A stretch of 7,124 nucleotides of DNA from an uncultured Pseudomonadota bacterium. GTDB taxonomy: Bacteria > Pseudomonadota > Gammaproteobacteria > Burkholderiales > Usitatibacteraceae. Positions 1 to 6,538 of the stretch are shown piece by piece. The DNA lies in NCBI GenBank assembly GCA_946885905.1, contig CAMPHL010000132.1, positions 1 through 7,124 on the forward strand, read 5' to 3'. A model generated the notes under the pieces. That model saw only the letters and a list, made by a program, of their open reading frames with translations. It was not told where the DNA came from and ran no database searches. The position numbers and the translations under genes are program-made. Numbering within the stretch: the first letter of the stretch is position 1; the number at the start of each line of letters is the position of its first letter.

Positions 1-1625
1 GGGTTGATGAGCCCCGTGGGCGCCGTCGCCGGAACGCCCGGGACGTCCGGGAATCCCATCGCGGCCTTCGTGGGCTCGACCAGCGTGCGCTCTCCTTTCG
101 GCCCGCGCAATTGCGGCCACACGCTCGCGGGTGGCAGGATGTCCTGCATCACCCAACGGCGGAAGTGGAACCGGATCGCGTTCACCGTCTCCGTGTGCGG
201 CATCGGGTTGTCGCCGAACGTTCCCTCGCCGTATCCCGCGCTGGGGCAGCTCGGGATCGAGAGCGGCTCCGTGGTGAAGGCGCCGTTGCCGCCGCCGTGC
301 CGCGTGCTGGAGATGTAGTAGCGGCGCACGTTGGGCGGCAGCGGGATGTCCGTCTTCGGATCCGTGCCGACCCACTCGGGCCCGAGCTTGAGGGCCCATA
401 CCTCCGCCGAGCCGAAGTGCTCGATGATCTTCGGGCACGTGCCGCTCGCATTGCAGCGGTCGAGGATGCCGGCGGGCGGAAGTCCACGGCGCTGGTCGGG
501 CCACTTGTGCCACCACTGCGGTCCCTCGCTGCCGGGCTCGTAGAGCTTGAGCACCCCGTCGGGCATCGCCCAGCGCATGTTGAGCGACACGCGCCGGCCG
601 GCGATGACCGGCCAGTTGCCGTCCTGGACCTGGCGCCCCTCCTCGTCCTGGTTGAAGCCCAGGTGCAGGTAGCCGCGCAGGAAGTTGCCGGACTGCGAAA
701 CCCCGCGCGCGAGGATCCAGTTCACCTTGCCCGCGATCGGGTTCATTTCGGAGGTGTCGTACTTGAGGAAGCTCGCGAGGTCGCGGAAGGCCGCATAGCC
801 CACGCCGAGCACGTACGGCTTGCTCGTCTCGAACACGACCTGGTAGGCCCGGTCCGGCGTGAAGCCGCCGTCCACGCAGATGTGCCGGGGATCGGGCGTG
901 CCGGGGAAGGGACTCGCTTCGGTGCAGCGCGCGAAGGCCCACTTCTCGCGCGGCACCGCGTGGCTCTCGAGAACCTCTCCTTCGATGGTCTCGCGCACGA
1001 CCTCGGTCAGCGTATCGCCGGGGTTGTTCAGGTCGACAGGACGATAGGGCACCTCGTTCGAGTGCACGATCATGCGCTGCGACGCGAGCCCCGAGGCGTT
1101 GAGGATGCGGCCCATCACGCGGCCGTGGATGTCGCTGCCGTCGGGATTCTTCGCGATCGGCACGACCACGATCTCGCGGCCGGGCACCTGGGCGGTGCCT
1201 CCAGCGCCGTTGTTGCCCGAGTTGTCGCCCTGCCACCCGGAAGACAGGCCGATGTCGCCGGCGGCGATCAGGTCGCTGCTGATGGTGATGCGGCCGCCGC
1301 GGTTGGGCACGTCGTGCCACATGAGGCCGCTCGCGACGCTCATGTCGACGGGTTTGACGAGTTGGAAGGTGGCCATGTACTCCACCAGGCCGCTCGGCCC
1401 GGGCTCGGCGAGCTGGATGTCGGTGATGATCGCGTTGGCGGGATGCGACGGGTCGAGCACGCCGAAGGCGCGCCCGACGAGCCGCTCGTAGGCCGCGCCG
1501 CCCGGTCCGGGCTGCGTCATGGCGGTGGTCGAGTCGATGACGATGTTGGTGATGCGGGCATTCGCTACCGGCGGCGAGAAAGCCGCGGCCGCGGCGAACG
1601 CCGCGACGATGCTGCGTTTCAGCAT
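1..1625 (-). CDS. Secreted alpha/beta-hydrolase domain protein (Abhydrolase_10-like), 3' end cut by window edge
   Basis: Translating the minus strand from the ATG at 1625-1623 gives 541 codons without a stop, running off the left edge, so the C-terminus is missing. Residues 1-23 form a Sec-type signal peptide: K3 R4, then an Ala-rich hydrophobic stretch, then a likely cleavage site after A-N-A (A23). The nucleophile elbow is G308-V-S310-Q-S-G313, followed by FLRGYLHLGFNQDEEGRQ and later DGNWPVIAGRR; as I recall it, this SQSG-FLR / GFN-DE-G / DG-WP-IAG pattern is typical of the Abhydrolase_10 family. S310 is the likely nucleophile. E408 (in SAEVWAL) and H443 (in SSTRHGG) are candidate acid and base; those two are inferred. 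A strong AGGAGG sits 7 bases upstream, supporting the start. The substrate is unknown; an esterase-like hydrolase acting in the periplasm or outside the cell is the safest call. It is transcribed divergently from gspC. Confidence 0.85.
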   Translation of the reverse strand, partial: MLKRSIVAAFAAAAAFSPPVANARITNIVIDSTTAMTQPGPGGAAYERLVGRAFGVLDPSHPANAIITDIQLAEPGPSGLVEYMATFQLVKPVDMSVASGLMWHDVPNRGGRITISSDLIAAGDIGLSSGWQGDNSGNNGAGGTAQVPGREIVVVPIAKNPDGSDIHGRVMGRILNASGLASQRMIVHSNEVPYRPVDLNNPGDTLTEVVRETIEGEVLESHAVPREKWAFARCTEASPFPGTPDPRHICVDGGFTPDRAYQVVFETSKPYVLGVGYAAFRDLASFLKYDTSEMNPIAGKVNWILARGVSQSGNFLRGYLHLGFNQDEEGRQVQDGNWPVIAGRRVSLNMRWAMPDGVLKLYEPGSEGPQWWHKWPDQRRGLPPAGILDRCNASGTCPKIIEHFGSAEVWALKLGPEWVGTDPKTDIPLPPNVRRYYISSTRHGGGNGAFTTEPLSIPSCPSAGYGEGTFGDNPMPHTETVNAIRFHFRRWVMQDILPPASVWPQLRGPKGERTLVEPTKAAMGFPDVPGVPATAPTGLIN

Positions 1626-1630
1626 GGTTG

Positions 1631-1639
1631 CTCCTCCTC
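1631..1639 (-). promoter_or_regulatory. Strong Shine-Dalgarno site of the hydrolase gene
   Basis: The minus strand reads GAGGAGGAG here. Its AGGAGG core (1633-1638) lies 7 bases before the ATG at 1625. It fixes the start of the hydrolase gene and is by far the best ribosome binding site in the window; the gsp genes have weak ones. Confidence 0.75.
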
Positions 1640-1734
1640 GAAGGCGCACTTCTCGGGTGGATGAAACGCTCGGCCGAGAGCCTTGGTAGGGGTTGTGATG
1701 CGGGCGTGGCCGATGCGAAGCGTGCGTGCGCATA

Positions 1735-1763
1735 TCTTTAGGCCGGCTCGCCGCGATTTGCAA
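1735..1763 (-). promoter_or_regulatory. Weak candidate sigma-70 promoter for the hydrolase gene
   Basis: On the minus strand TTGCAA (1763-1758, four of six matches to TTGACA) is followed after 17 bases by TAAAGA (1740-1735, three of six matches to TATAAT). It would start transcription about 100 bases before the hydrolase ATG. This is a low-scoring match in GC-rich DNA. The rest of the divergent gap (1626-1818) shows no convincing operator or convincing plus-strand promoter for gspC, although transcription of gspC must start somewhere in or near it. Confidence 0.2.
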
Positions 1764-1818
1764 CTGGCGAAATCAACTCTCGGTAAGCGCTACCTGATCG
1801 GCGCTACCATTGCGACTC

Positions 1819-2625
1819 ATGGCTTCGGTTTCTCCCGCCCCGCAGCAGGCCGGGCTCCCCGGCAAGCTCCTCGTCGTCGCGTTGGTCCTCGCCCTCGCCT
1901 ACCAGTTGGCGTACTGGACCTGGGTCTTCGTCGCGCCGCCGCAGGTCGGCGCGGCGCCGCAGCGGGAATCCGCCGTGGACCTCGCGGCGGTGGCGCGCCT
2001 TTTCGGCGCCGACGCGCCGGTCGGGAGCACGGCGTCGAGCCTCAAGCTGAAGGGCGTGATCGCGCCCACGCCCGGGACCGAAGCTTCCGCCATCCTCTCG
2101 AAGGGATCGGGCCGCGACATCGCGGTCTACATCGACGGCGAGGTTGAACCGGGCCTGAAGCTGGTCGAGGTGCATCCCGACCACGTGATCGTGAGCCGCG
2201 GCGGCGCACGCAGCCGCATCGACCTCGAGGTCGCGCGCAGCACCAACGTCGCCACGCGCGGAAGAGCGCCGGGCAGGGCGCCCGGGTTCAAGCTGAACGT
2301 CTCCCGCACGGGGACCAACAACTACAGCCTGTCGCGCAAGGAGCTCGACGAGGCGTTGCGGGACCCGGGGCAGTTGAATTACCTGGGCCAGATCGGCGTT
2401 CCGCCCAAGGGGGGCGTGCGCATGGAGTACGCCCCGCCCGGAAGCCTCGCGCAGAAGCTGGGCTTGCAACCCGGGGACGTGATCAAGAAGGTGAACGGCC
2501 AGACCGTTGCCTCGGCCGGCGACCTCGCCCGGCTCTATACCCAGTTCAACCAGCTTTCGGTGATCCAGGCCGAGATCCAGCGCGGGCAATCCACCCTGCA
2601 ACTGTCGTATCAGATCCAGCCGTAG
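1819..2625 (+). CDS. gspC: Type II secretion system protein GspC (inner-membrane clamp protein)
   Basis: The product is a bitopic inner-membrane protein of 268 residues. It has a short cytoplasmic N-terminus and one transmembrane helix at about residues 17-38. An HR domain follows at about 54-137, beginning LAAVARLFGADAP and containing LKLKGVIA and a SAIL strand. A C-terminal PDZ-like domain spans about 175-268, with the motif G215-L-Q-P-G-D-V-I and then VNGQTV. This TM-HR-PDZ order is the GspC layout, and the length is usual. In the family, the HR domain contacts the N0 domain of the secretin GspD, coupling the inner-membrane platform to the outer-membrane pore; the PDZ domain has been linked to substrate choice. 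I chose the ATG at 1819; a TTG at 1810 in the same frame would add three residues. Neither has a clear ribosome binding site. It is the first gsp gene here and is followed by gspD. Confidence 0.88.
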   Translation: MASVSPAPQQAGLPGKLLVVALVLALAYQLAYWTWVFVAPPQVGAAPQRESAVDLAAVARLFGADAPVGSTASSLKLKGVIAPTPGTEASAILSKGSGRDIAVYIDGEVEPGLKLVEVHPDHVIVSRGGARSRIDLEVARSTNVATRGRAPGRAPGFKLNVSRTGTNNYSLSRKELDEALRDPGQLNYLGQIGVPPKGGVRMEYAPPGSLAQKLGLQPGDVIKKVNGQTVASAGDLARLYTQFNQLSVIQAEIQRGQSTLQLSYQIQP

Positions 2626-2779
2626 CCGCCCCTTGCCCTTGCGCCTACCGCGCCCCGTTCTGCCGTCGTGGCTGCGTAGCGAGCCGGAGGCGAAAAGCGA
2701 GCCGGGGGAGGCGGGAGGCAGCCGCCCCGGGACCTGTAGACTCGGGCGGGGAATGGGAGCAGAATTGCCCGTTAAATCA
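2626..2779 (+). other. GC-rich gspC-gspD gap, probably 5' leader of gspD
   Basis: These 154 bases separate gspC from the preferred gspD start. They stay open in the gspD frame from a TTG at 2633, but the encoded stretch is rich in Pro, Arg and Gly and does not resemble a signal peptide or a GspD domain, so I treat it as untranslated. It contains the 10-base direct repeat AGCGAGCCGG at 2678-2687 and 2696-2705, and a small possible stem GGCGG/CCGCC (2710-2714 with 2722-2726). No clear rho-independent terminator (stem followed by a T-run) is seen, so read-through from gspC to gspD is likely. Confidence 0.45.
2678..2705 (+). repeat. 10-base direct repeat AGCGAGCCGG, two copies 18 bases apart
   Basis: AGCGAGCCGG occurs at 2678-2687 and again at 2696-2705 in the gspC-gspD gap, with GGAGGCG-like sequence after each copy. 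It may be a local duplication or a remnant of a dispersed intergenic repeat. No function can be assigned. Confidence 0.4.
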
Positions 2780-4864
2780 ATGCTGAAGCCTCAATACGTG
2801 ACAAAGTTTCTAGGTTCTCTCGCGGTCGGTCTGGCCTTGGCCATGGGCCCCGGAACGCACGCGCTCGCCCAGGCGCCGGCGCCCGCCCCGGGCACGCTCA
2901 CCAACGGCGACGAGAAGATCACGGTCAATTTCGTCAACGCCGACATCCAGTCGGTCATCAAGACGGTCGGCCAGCACACGGGCAAGAACTTCATCCTCGA
3001 CCCCCGGGTGCAGGGCTCGATCAACATCGTCTCCGACCGCCCGGTATCGAAGGATCTGCTCTACCAGATGCTGCTCTCGGCGCTGCGCGTGCACGGTTTC
3101 GCCGCGGTCGAGGACGCCAACTTCGTGAAGATCGTCCCCGAGGCGGAAGCGAAGACGAGCGCGAGTCCCACGGGCGAAGCGGCCACGCGCATGCCGGGCG
3201 ACCGCATCGTCACGCAGGTCTTCCTGCTGCAGAACGAGAACGCCGTGCAGCTAGTGCCGGTGCTGCGGCCGCTGGTGACCGCCAACAACTTCATCGCCGC
3301 CTATCCGCACAACAACGCGATCGTGATCACGGACTACGCGAGCAACGTCCAGCGCATCCAGCGGATCATCGAGTCGATCGACCGCCCGTCGAGCTCGGAC
3401 GTGCAGATCATCCGCATGCAGAACGCCTCGGCGATCGACATCGCCCAGACGCTGCAGCGCGTGGTGCCGGAGACCACCGTGGCGCCCACGGCGCCCGGGA
3501 CCTCGCCCAAGGTCTCGATCGCCATCGATACGCGCACCAACAGCCTCGTGGTCCGGGCGGAAAACCCGACGCTCATGGCGCGCATCAAGGCGCTCGCGCT
3601 CGGCCTCGACACCCCCGGCGCCGCGGCGGGCAACATCTACACGGTGTTCCTGCGCAACGCCGAGGCGACCAGGATCGCCGAAACGCTGCGAGGACTGCTC
3701 TCGGGCGGCGAGACCACGCGTTCGACCACGACCACGACGCTGCCTTCGGGCAACACCGCGACACAGACCACGGCCACCACGACCCAGGCCGCCGCCGCCA
3801 CGCAGTTCGCGGCGCCCAATTCCGTGATCCAGGCCTACGCGCCCACCAACTCGATCATCATCACCGCGAGCGAGCCGGTGTACCGTTCGCTGCGCACCGT
3901 GATCGACGCGCTCGCCCAGCGGCGCGAGCAAGTCTATGTCGAAGCGCTGATCGTCGAGGTCTCGACCGGCCTCGCAAGCGAGTTCGGGGTGCAGTGGAAC
4001 GCCGGCCGCAACATCGGCGACGGCCAGACGGTCTTCGGCGGCACCAACTTCTCCACCGGCAGCGCGGTCTCCAACATCCTCGCCGCCGCCGCGAACCCCT
4101 CGCTCATCGGTCAGGGCCTGAACGTCGGCATCATCAAGGGCACGCTCAAGATCCCGGGCACCGACATCGAGATCGCCAACCTGCAGCTGCTCGCCCGCGC
4201 CCTGGAGGGCAACACCAACGCGAACGTCCTGTCCACCCCGAACGTCCTCACCCTCGACAACGAGGAAGCGAAGATCACGGTCGGCCAGAACGTGCCGTTC
4301 ATCACCGGCAGCTATACCCCGGTTTCGGGCAGCGCCACCAATCCGTTCCAGACGATCGAGCGCAAGGACGTGGGCATCACGCTCAAGGTCACGCCTACGG
4401 TTTCCGAGGCGGGCGCCGTGAAGCTCAAGCTCTTCCAGGAGGTCTCGAGCGTTACCCGCGACAAGGTGCTGGTGCAGTCGGCCGACATCATCACCAACAA
4501 GCGCACGCTGGAGACGACCGCCCTCATCGATTCAGGGCAGATCGTCGTGCTGGGGGGGTTGATCCAGGACGACCAGCAGGCGGCACAGGACAAGGTGCCG
4601 TTGCTGGGCGACATCCCGTATCTCGGCGCCCTCTTCCGCTACGAGACGCGCAACCGCAAGCGCACCAACCTCATGATCTTCCTGCGCCCCGTGGTGCTCA
4701 AGGACGAGAAGGCCGCGGCCGCGATCACCGCCGACCGCTACGAGTACATCCGTGGACAGCAGGGGGCGGTGCAGCTGCCGCCCAGCGTGATCATGCCGGA
4801 GGGCACGTTCGCGCCGATGCCTCCGCTCGAGCAGCAACAGAAGCAGCCGCTGGGAACACAATGA
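2780..4864 (+). CDS. gspD: Type II secretion system secretin GspD (outer-membrane channel)
   Basis: The product is the multimeric outer-membrane pore through which folded T2SS substrates leave the cell; it has 694 residues, usual for the family. A signal peptide covers residues 1-30 (hydrophobic core FLGSLAVGLALAM, cleavage near ALA/QA). Periplasmic domains follow: N0 from about 47 (ITVNFVNADIQSVI), N1 from about 143 (IVTQVFLLQNENA), N2 from about 208 (VQIIRMQNASAID), and N3 from about 285 (NIYTVFLRNAEA), interrupted by a Thr-rich insert at about 311-345. The C-terminal secretin domain carries VGQNVPF (501-507), ERKDVGITLKVTP and the signature VPLLGDIPYLG (606-616). A short Pro/Gln-rich tail ends the protein, and no pilotin-binding S-domain could be recognised. 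The start is uncertain: ATG 2780 gives the cleanest signal peptide, ATG 2753 adds nine residues, and TTG 2633 is unlikely. The stop overlaps the gspE start as ATGA. Confidence 0.93.
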   Translation: MLKPQYVTKFLGSLAVGLALAMGPGTHALAQAPAPAPGTLTNGDEKITVNFVNADIQSVIKTVGQHTGKNFILDPRVQGSINIVSDRPVSKDLLYQMLLSALRVHGFAAVEDANFVKIVPEAEAKTSASPTGEAATRMPGDRIVTQVFLLQNENAVQLVPVLRPLVTANNFIAAYPHNNAIVITDYASNVQRIQRIIESIDRPSSSDVQIIRMQNASAIDIAQTLQRVVPETTVAPTAPGTSPKVSIAIDTRTNSLVVRAENPTLMARIKALALGLDTPGAAAGNIYTVFLRNAEATRIAETLRGLLSGGETTRSTTTTTLPSGNTATQTTATTTQAAAATQFAAPNSVIQAYAPTNSIIITASEPVYRSLRTVIDALAQRREQVYVEALIVEVSTGLASEFGVQWNAGRNIGDGQTVFGGTNFSTGSAVSNILAAAANPSLIGQGLNVGIIKGTLKIPGTDIEIANLQLLARALEGNTNANVLSTPNVLTLDNEEAKITVGQNVPFITGSYTPVSGSATNPFQTIERKDVGITLKVTPTVSEAGAVKLKLFQEVSSVTRDKVLVQSADIITNKRTLETTALIDSGQIVVLGGLIQDDQQAAQDKVPLLGDIPYLGALFRYETRNRKRTNLMIFLRPVVLKDEKAAAAITADRYEYIRGQQGAVQLPPSVIMPEGTFAPMPPLEQQQKQPLGTQ

Positions 4865-6375
4865 CGGCACCGCTGGAACGCACCGTGAATCCGCGCGACC
4901 TCGACCCGCAGACCGTCCGCCTGCTGCCCTATCCCTTCGCCAAGGCGAAGGGAGTGCTTGCCGCCCGCGTGATCGACGGAGCCCTCGAGGTGTGGATCCG
5001 GCCCTATCCGGCGGCTTCCACGCTCTCCGAGGTCCGGCGCATGGCCGGCAAGGCGCTGCGCGAAGTGCTGCTCACGGCCGAGGAGTTCGAGCACTGCCTG
5101 GCGCTGGCCTACACGCGCGAGCCTTCGGCCGCCGAGACCATCGTCGAGGACATGGGCGACTCCGTCGACTTGGCCAAGCTCACCGAATCGCTGCCCGAGG
5201 TGGCCGACCTGCTGGAGTCGGAGAACGACGCGCCGATCATCCGGCTCATCAACGCCCTGCTCACGCAGGCGGTCCGCGACGGCGCCTCCGACGTGCACCT
5301 CGAGATCTTCGAGTCGCGCGCGCTGGTGCGCTATCGCGTGGACGGCGCCCTGCGCGACGTGGTCGAGCCGCGCCGCGGACTGCATCCGGCGATGGTTTCG
5401 CGCATCAAGGTCATGGCCTCGCTCGACATCGCCGAGAAGCGCCTGCCGCAGGATGGCCGCATCGCGCTACGCATCGCGGGGCGCGCGATCGACGTGCGGG
5501 TCTCGACCATCCCCACCAACAGCGGCGAGCGCGTGGTGCTGCGGCTGCTCGACAAGCAGGCCGGGCGCCTCACGCTGGATGCGCTCGGGATGTCGCAGAA
5601 GGACCGCACGGTCGTCGATGGGTTGATCAACGCGCCGCACGGCATCTTCCTGGTCACGGGTCCCACCGGCTCGGGGAAGACCACGACGCTCTATTCGGCG
5701 CTCACGCGGCTCGACCGCAAGACGCGCAACATCCTTACGGTCGAGGACCCGGTCGAGTACGAGCTCGACGGCATCGGCCAGACACAGGTGAACCCGCGCA
5801 TCGAGATGACCTTCGCGCGGGCGCTGCGCGCGATCCTGCGCCAGGACCCGGACGTGGTGATGATCGGCGAGATCCGCGACCTCGAGACCGCGCAGATCGC
5901 GGTGCAGGCCTCGCTCACCGGCCACCTGGTGCTCGCGACGCTCCACACCAACGACGCGCCCGGCGCCGTCACGCGCCTGATCGACATGGGGACGGAACCC
6001 TACCTGCTCGCTTCGACGCTGAACGCCGTGCTCGCCCAGCGCCTGGTGCGCCGGCTCTGCGGCGCCTGCAAGACGCCCTACGAGCCCGACGCGAGCGAAC
6101 GCTCGGTGTTCGGAGTGTCCTCGCCCGAGCGCCTGTACCAGGCCGTGGGCTGCGCCGCCTGCAACTTCTCGGGCTACAAGGGGCGCACCGGCATCTACGA
6201 GCTGCTCGTGGCCGACGACGGCTTGCGGCACAAGATCCACGACGGCGCGGCGGAATCCGAATTGCGCGCACATGCCGTCCGGGCCGGCATGACCCGCCTG
6301 CGCGAGGACGGCCTGCGCTGGGTGCGCGACGGGGCGACTTCGTTGGATGAGGTTTTGCGCGTTACCCGCACCTGA
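4861..6375 (+). CDS. gspE: Type II secretion ATPase GspE
   Basis: The product is the cytoplasmic hexameric ATPase that powers pseudopilus assembly, 504 residues, normal for GspE. An N-terminal T2SSE_N-type domain lies at about residues 10-100 (VRLLPYPFAKAKGVLA ... FEHCLALAY). The catalytic part follows: Walker A G267-P-T-G-S-G-K273-T, Asp box around VED296PVEY, Walker B VVMIGE337IRD, and His box TGHLVLATLH362TND. A tetracysteine zinc site is formed by C400-x-x-C403 and C431-x-x-C434, a hallmark of GspE and PilB-type ATPases; all key residues are intact. Its place between gspD and gspF favours GspE over PilB. The ATG overlaps the gspD stop (ATGA), with only a weak GGGA (4852-4855) upstream, so translation is probably coupled to gspD. 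The frame is open upstream to about 3994, but that part lies inside gspD in another frame and is not real coding sequence. Confidence 0.95.
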   Translation: MTAPLERTVNPRDLDPQTVRLLPYPFAKAKGVLAARVIDGALEVWIRPYPAASTLSEVRRMAGKALREVLLTAEEFEHCLALAYTREPSAAETIVEDMGDSVDLAKLTESLPEVADLLESENDAPIIRLINALLTQAVRDGASDVHLEIFESRALVRYRVDGALRDVVEPRRGLHPAMVSRIKVMASLDIAEKRLPQDGRIALRIAGRAIDVRVSTIPTNSGERVVLRLLDKQAGRLTLDALGMSQKDRTVVDGLINAPHGIFLVTGPTGSGKTTTLYSALTRLDRKTRNILTVEDPVEYELDGIGQTQVNPRIEMTFARALRAILRQDPDVVMIGEIRDLETAQIAVQASLTGHLVLATLHTNDAPGAVTRLIDMGTEPYLLASTLNAVLAQRLVRRLCGACKTPYEPDASERSVFGVSSPERLYQAVGCAACNFSGYKGRTGIYELLVADDGLRHKIHDGAAESELRAHAVRAGMTRLREDGLRWVRDGATSLDEVLRVTRT

Positions 6376-6377
6376 GG

Positions 6378-6517
6378 CGGGAACACGGATGGACACCGAT
6401 GAAACGGATCACTACGGATAATGCCTTGTCATTCGTGGCTGCGTTCAACGCAGGCACGAAGCTCGGGTTCGGGTCATCCGCCTTTATCCGTTTCATCCGT
6501 GTCCATCCGTGTTCCCG
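6378..6517. repeat. 140-base near-perfect palindromic element between gspE and gspF
   Basis: The two ends, 6378-6409 and 6486-6517, are inverted copies 32 bases long that match at 31 positions (the exception is a C at 6397, in ACCGAT against ACGGAT). The symmetry continues inward at lower quality, with CGGAT at 6415-6419 mirrored at 6476-6480. Each half holds four ACGGAT-like hexamers at a 10/9/10-base spacing. The centre has its own hairpin (6432-6460). The element begins 2 bases after the gspE stop and ends 21 bases before gspF. It carries no credible gene, although its minus strand is open in one frame. The form suggests a dispersed intergenic palindrome or miniature mobile element without transposase. 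In RNA it would form a long stem; it lacks a T-run, so it is not a standard terminator. Confidence 0.85.
6432..6460. repeat. Central hairpin inside the gspE-gspF palindrome
   Basis: TTCGTG-g-CTGCGTT-c-AACGCAG-g-CACGAA is an inverted repeat centred on 6446, broken only by one G/G mismatch. As RNA it would fold with a TTCAA loop, a 5-pair CTGCG/CGCAG stem, the mismatch, and a 6-pair TTCGTG/CACGAA stem. Its centre is about 1.5 bases off the centre of the outer arms (6447.5), so it forms the tip of the larger hairpin. Confidence 0.75.
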
Positions 6518-6538
6518 ACGGTTTGAAGGCGCCGCGTA

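Noticed and set aside
111..1664. Long plus-strand open frame (517 codons) opposite the hydrolase
   Set aside because: Its product is Arg/Ala/His-rich with no recognisable domain. The minus strand here encodes a signal peptide and a coherent hydrolase sequence, so the plus frame is a by-product of GC-rich codon use.
1683..2147. 154-codon plus-strand frame spanning the divergent gap and gspC
   Set aside because: It is in a different frame from gspC, is Arg/Gly-rich, and has no motif or ribosome site.
1804..2601. 265-codon minus-strand frame antisense to gspC
   Set aside because: The plus strand has the complete GspC domain layout; the antisense product is Arg/Ala/Gly-rich without motifs.
3994..4860. 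Upstream extension of the gspE frame inside gspD
   Set aside because: The frame is open but yields Arg/His/Gly-rich low-complexity sequence overlapping the clearly coding secretin domain; family length and the ATGA overlap support the start at 4861.
4992..6350. 452-codon plus-strand frame overlapping gspE
   Set aside because: It is an Arg/Ala-rich shadow without motifs; gspE in the other frame has all catalytic motifs.
5467..6396. 309-codon minus-strand frame antisense to gspE
   Set aside because: No domain or plausible start signals; composition is typical of an antisense shadow in GC-rich DNA.
6378..6517. Palindrome as a rho-independent terminator or CRISPR-like repeat
   Set aside because: No T-run follows either arm and the stem is far longer than a normal terminator. 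There is no regular repeat-spacer pattern; the short hexamers are only 9-10 bases apart.
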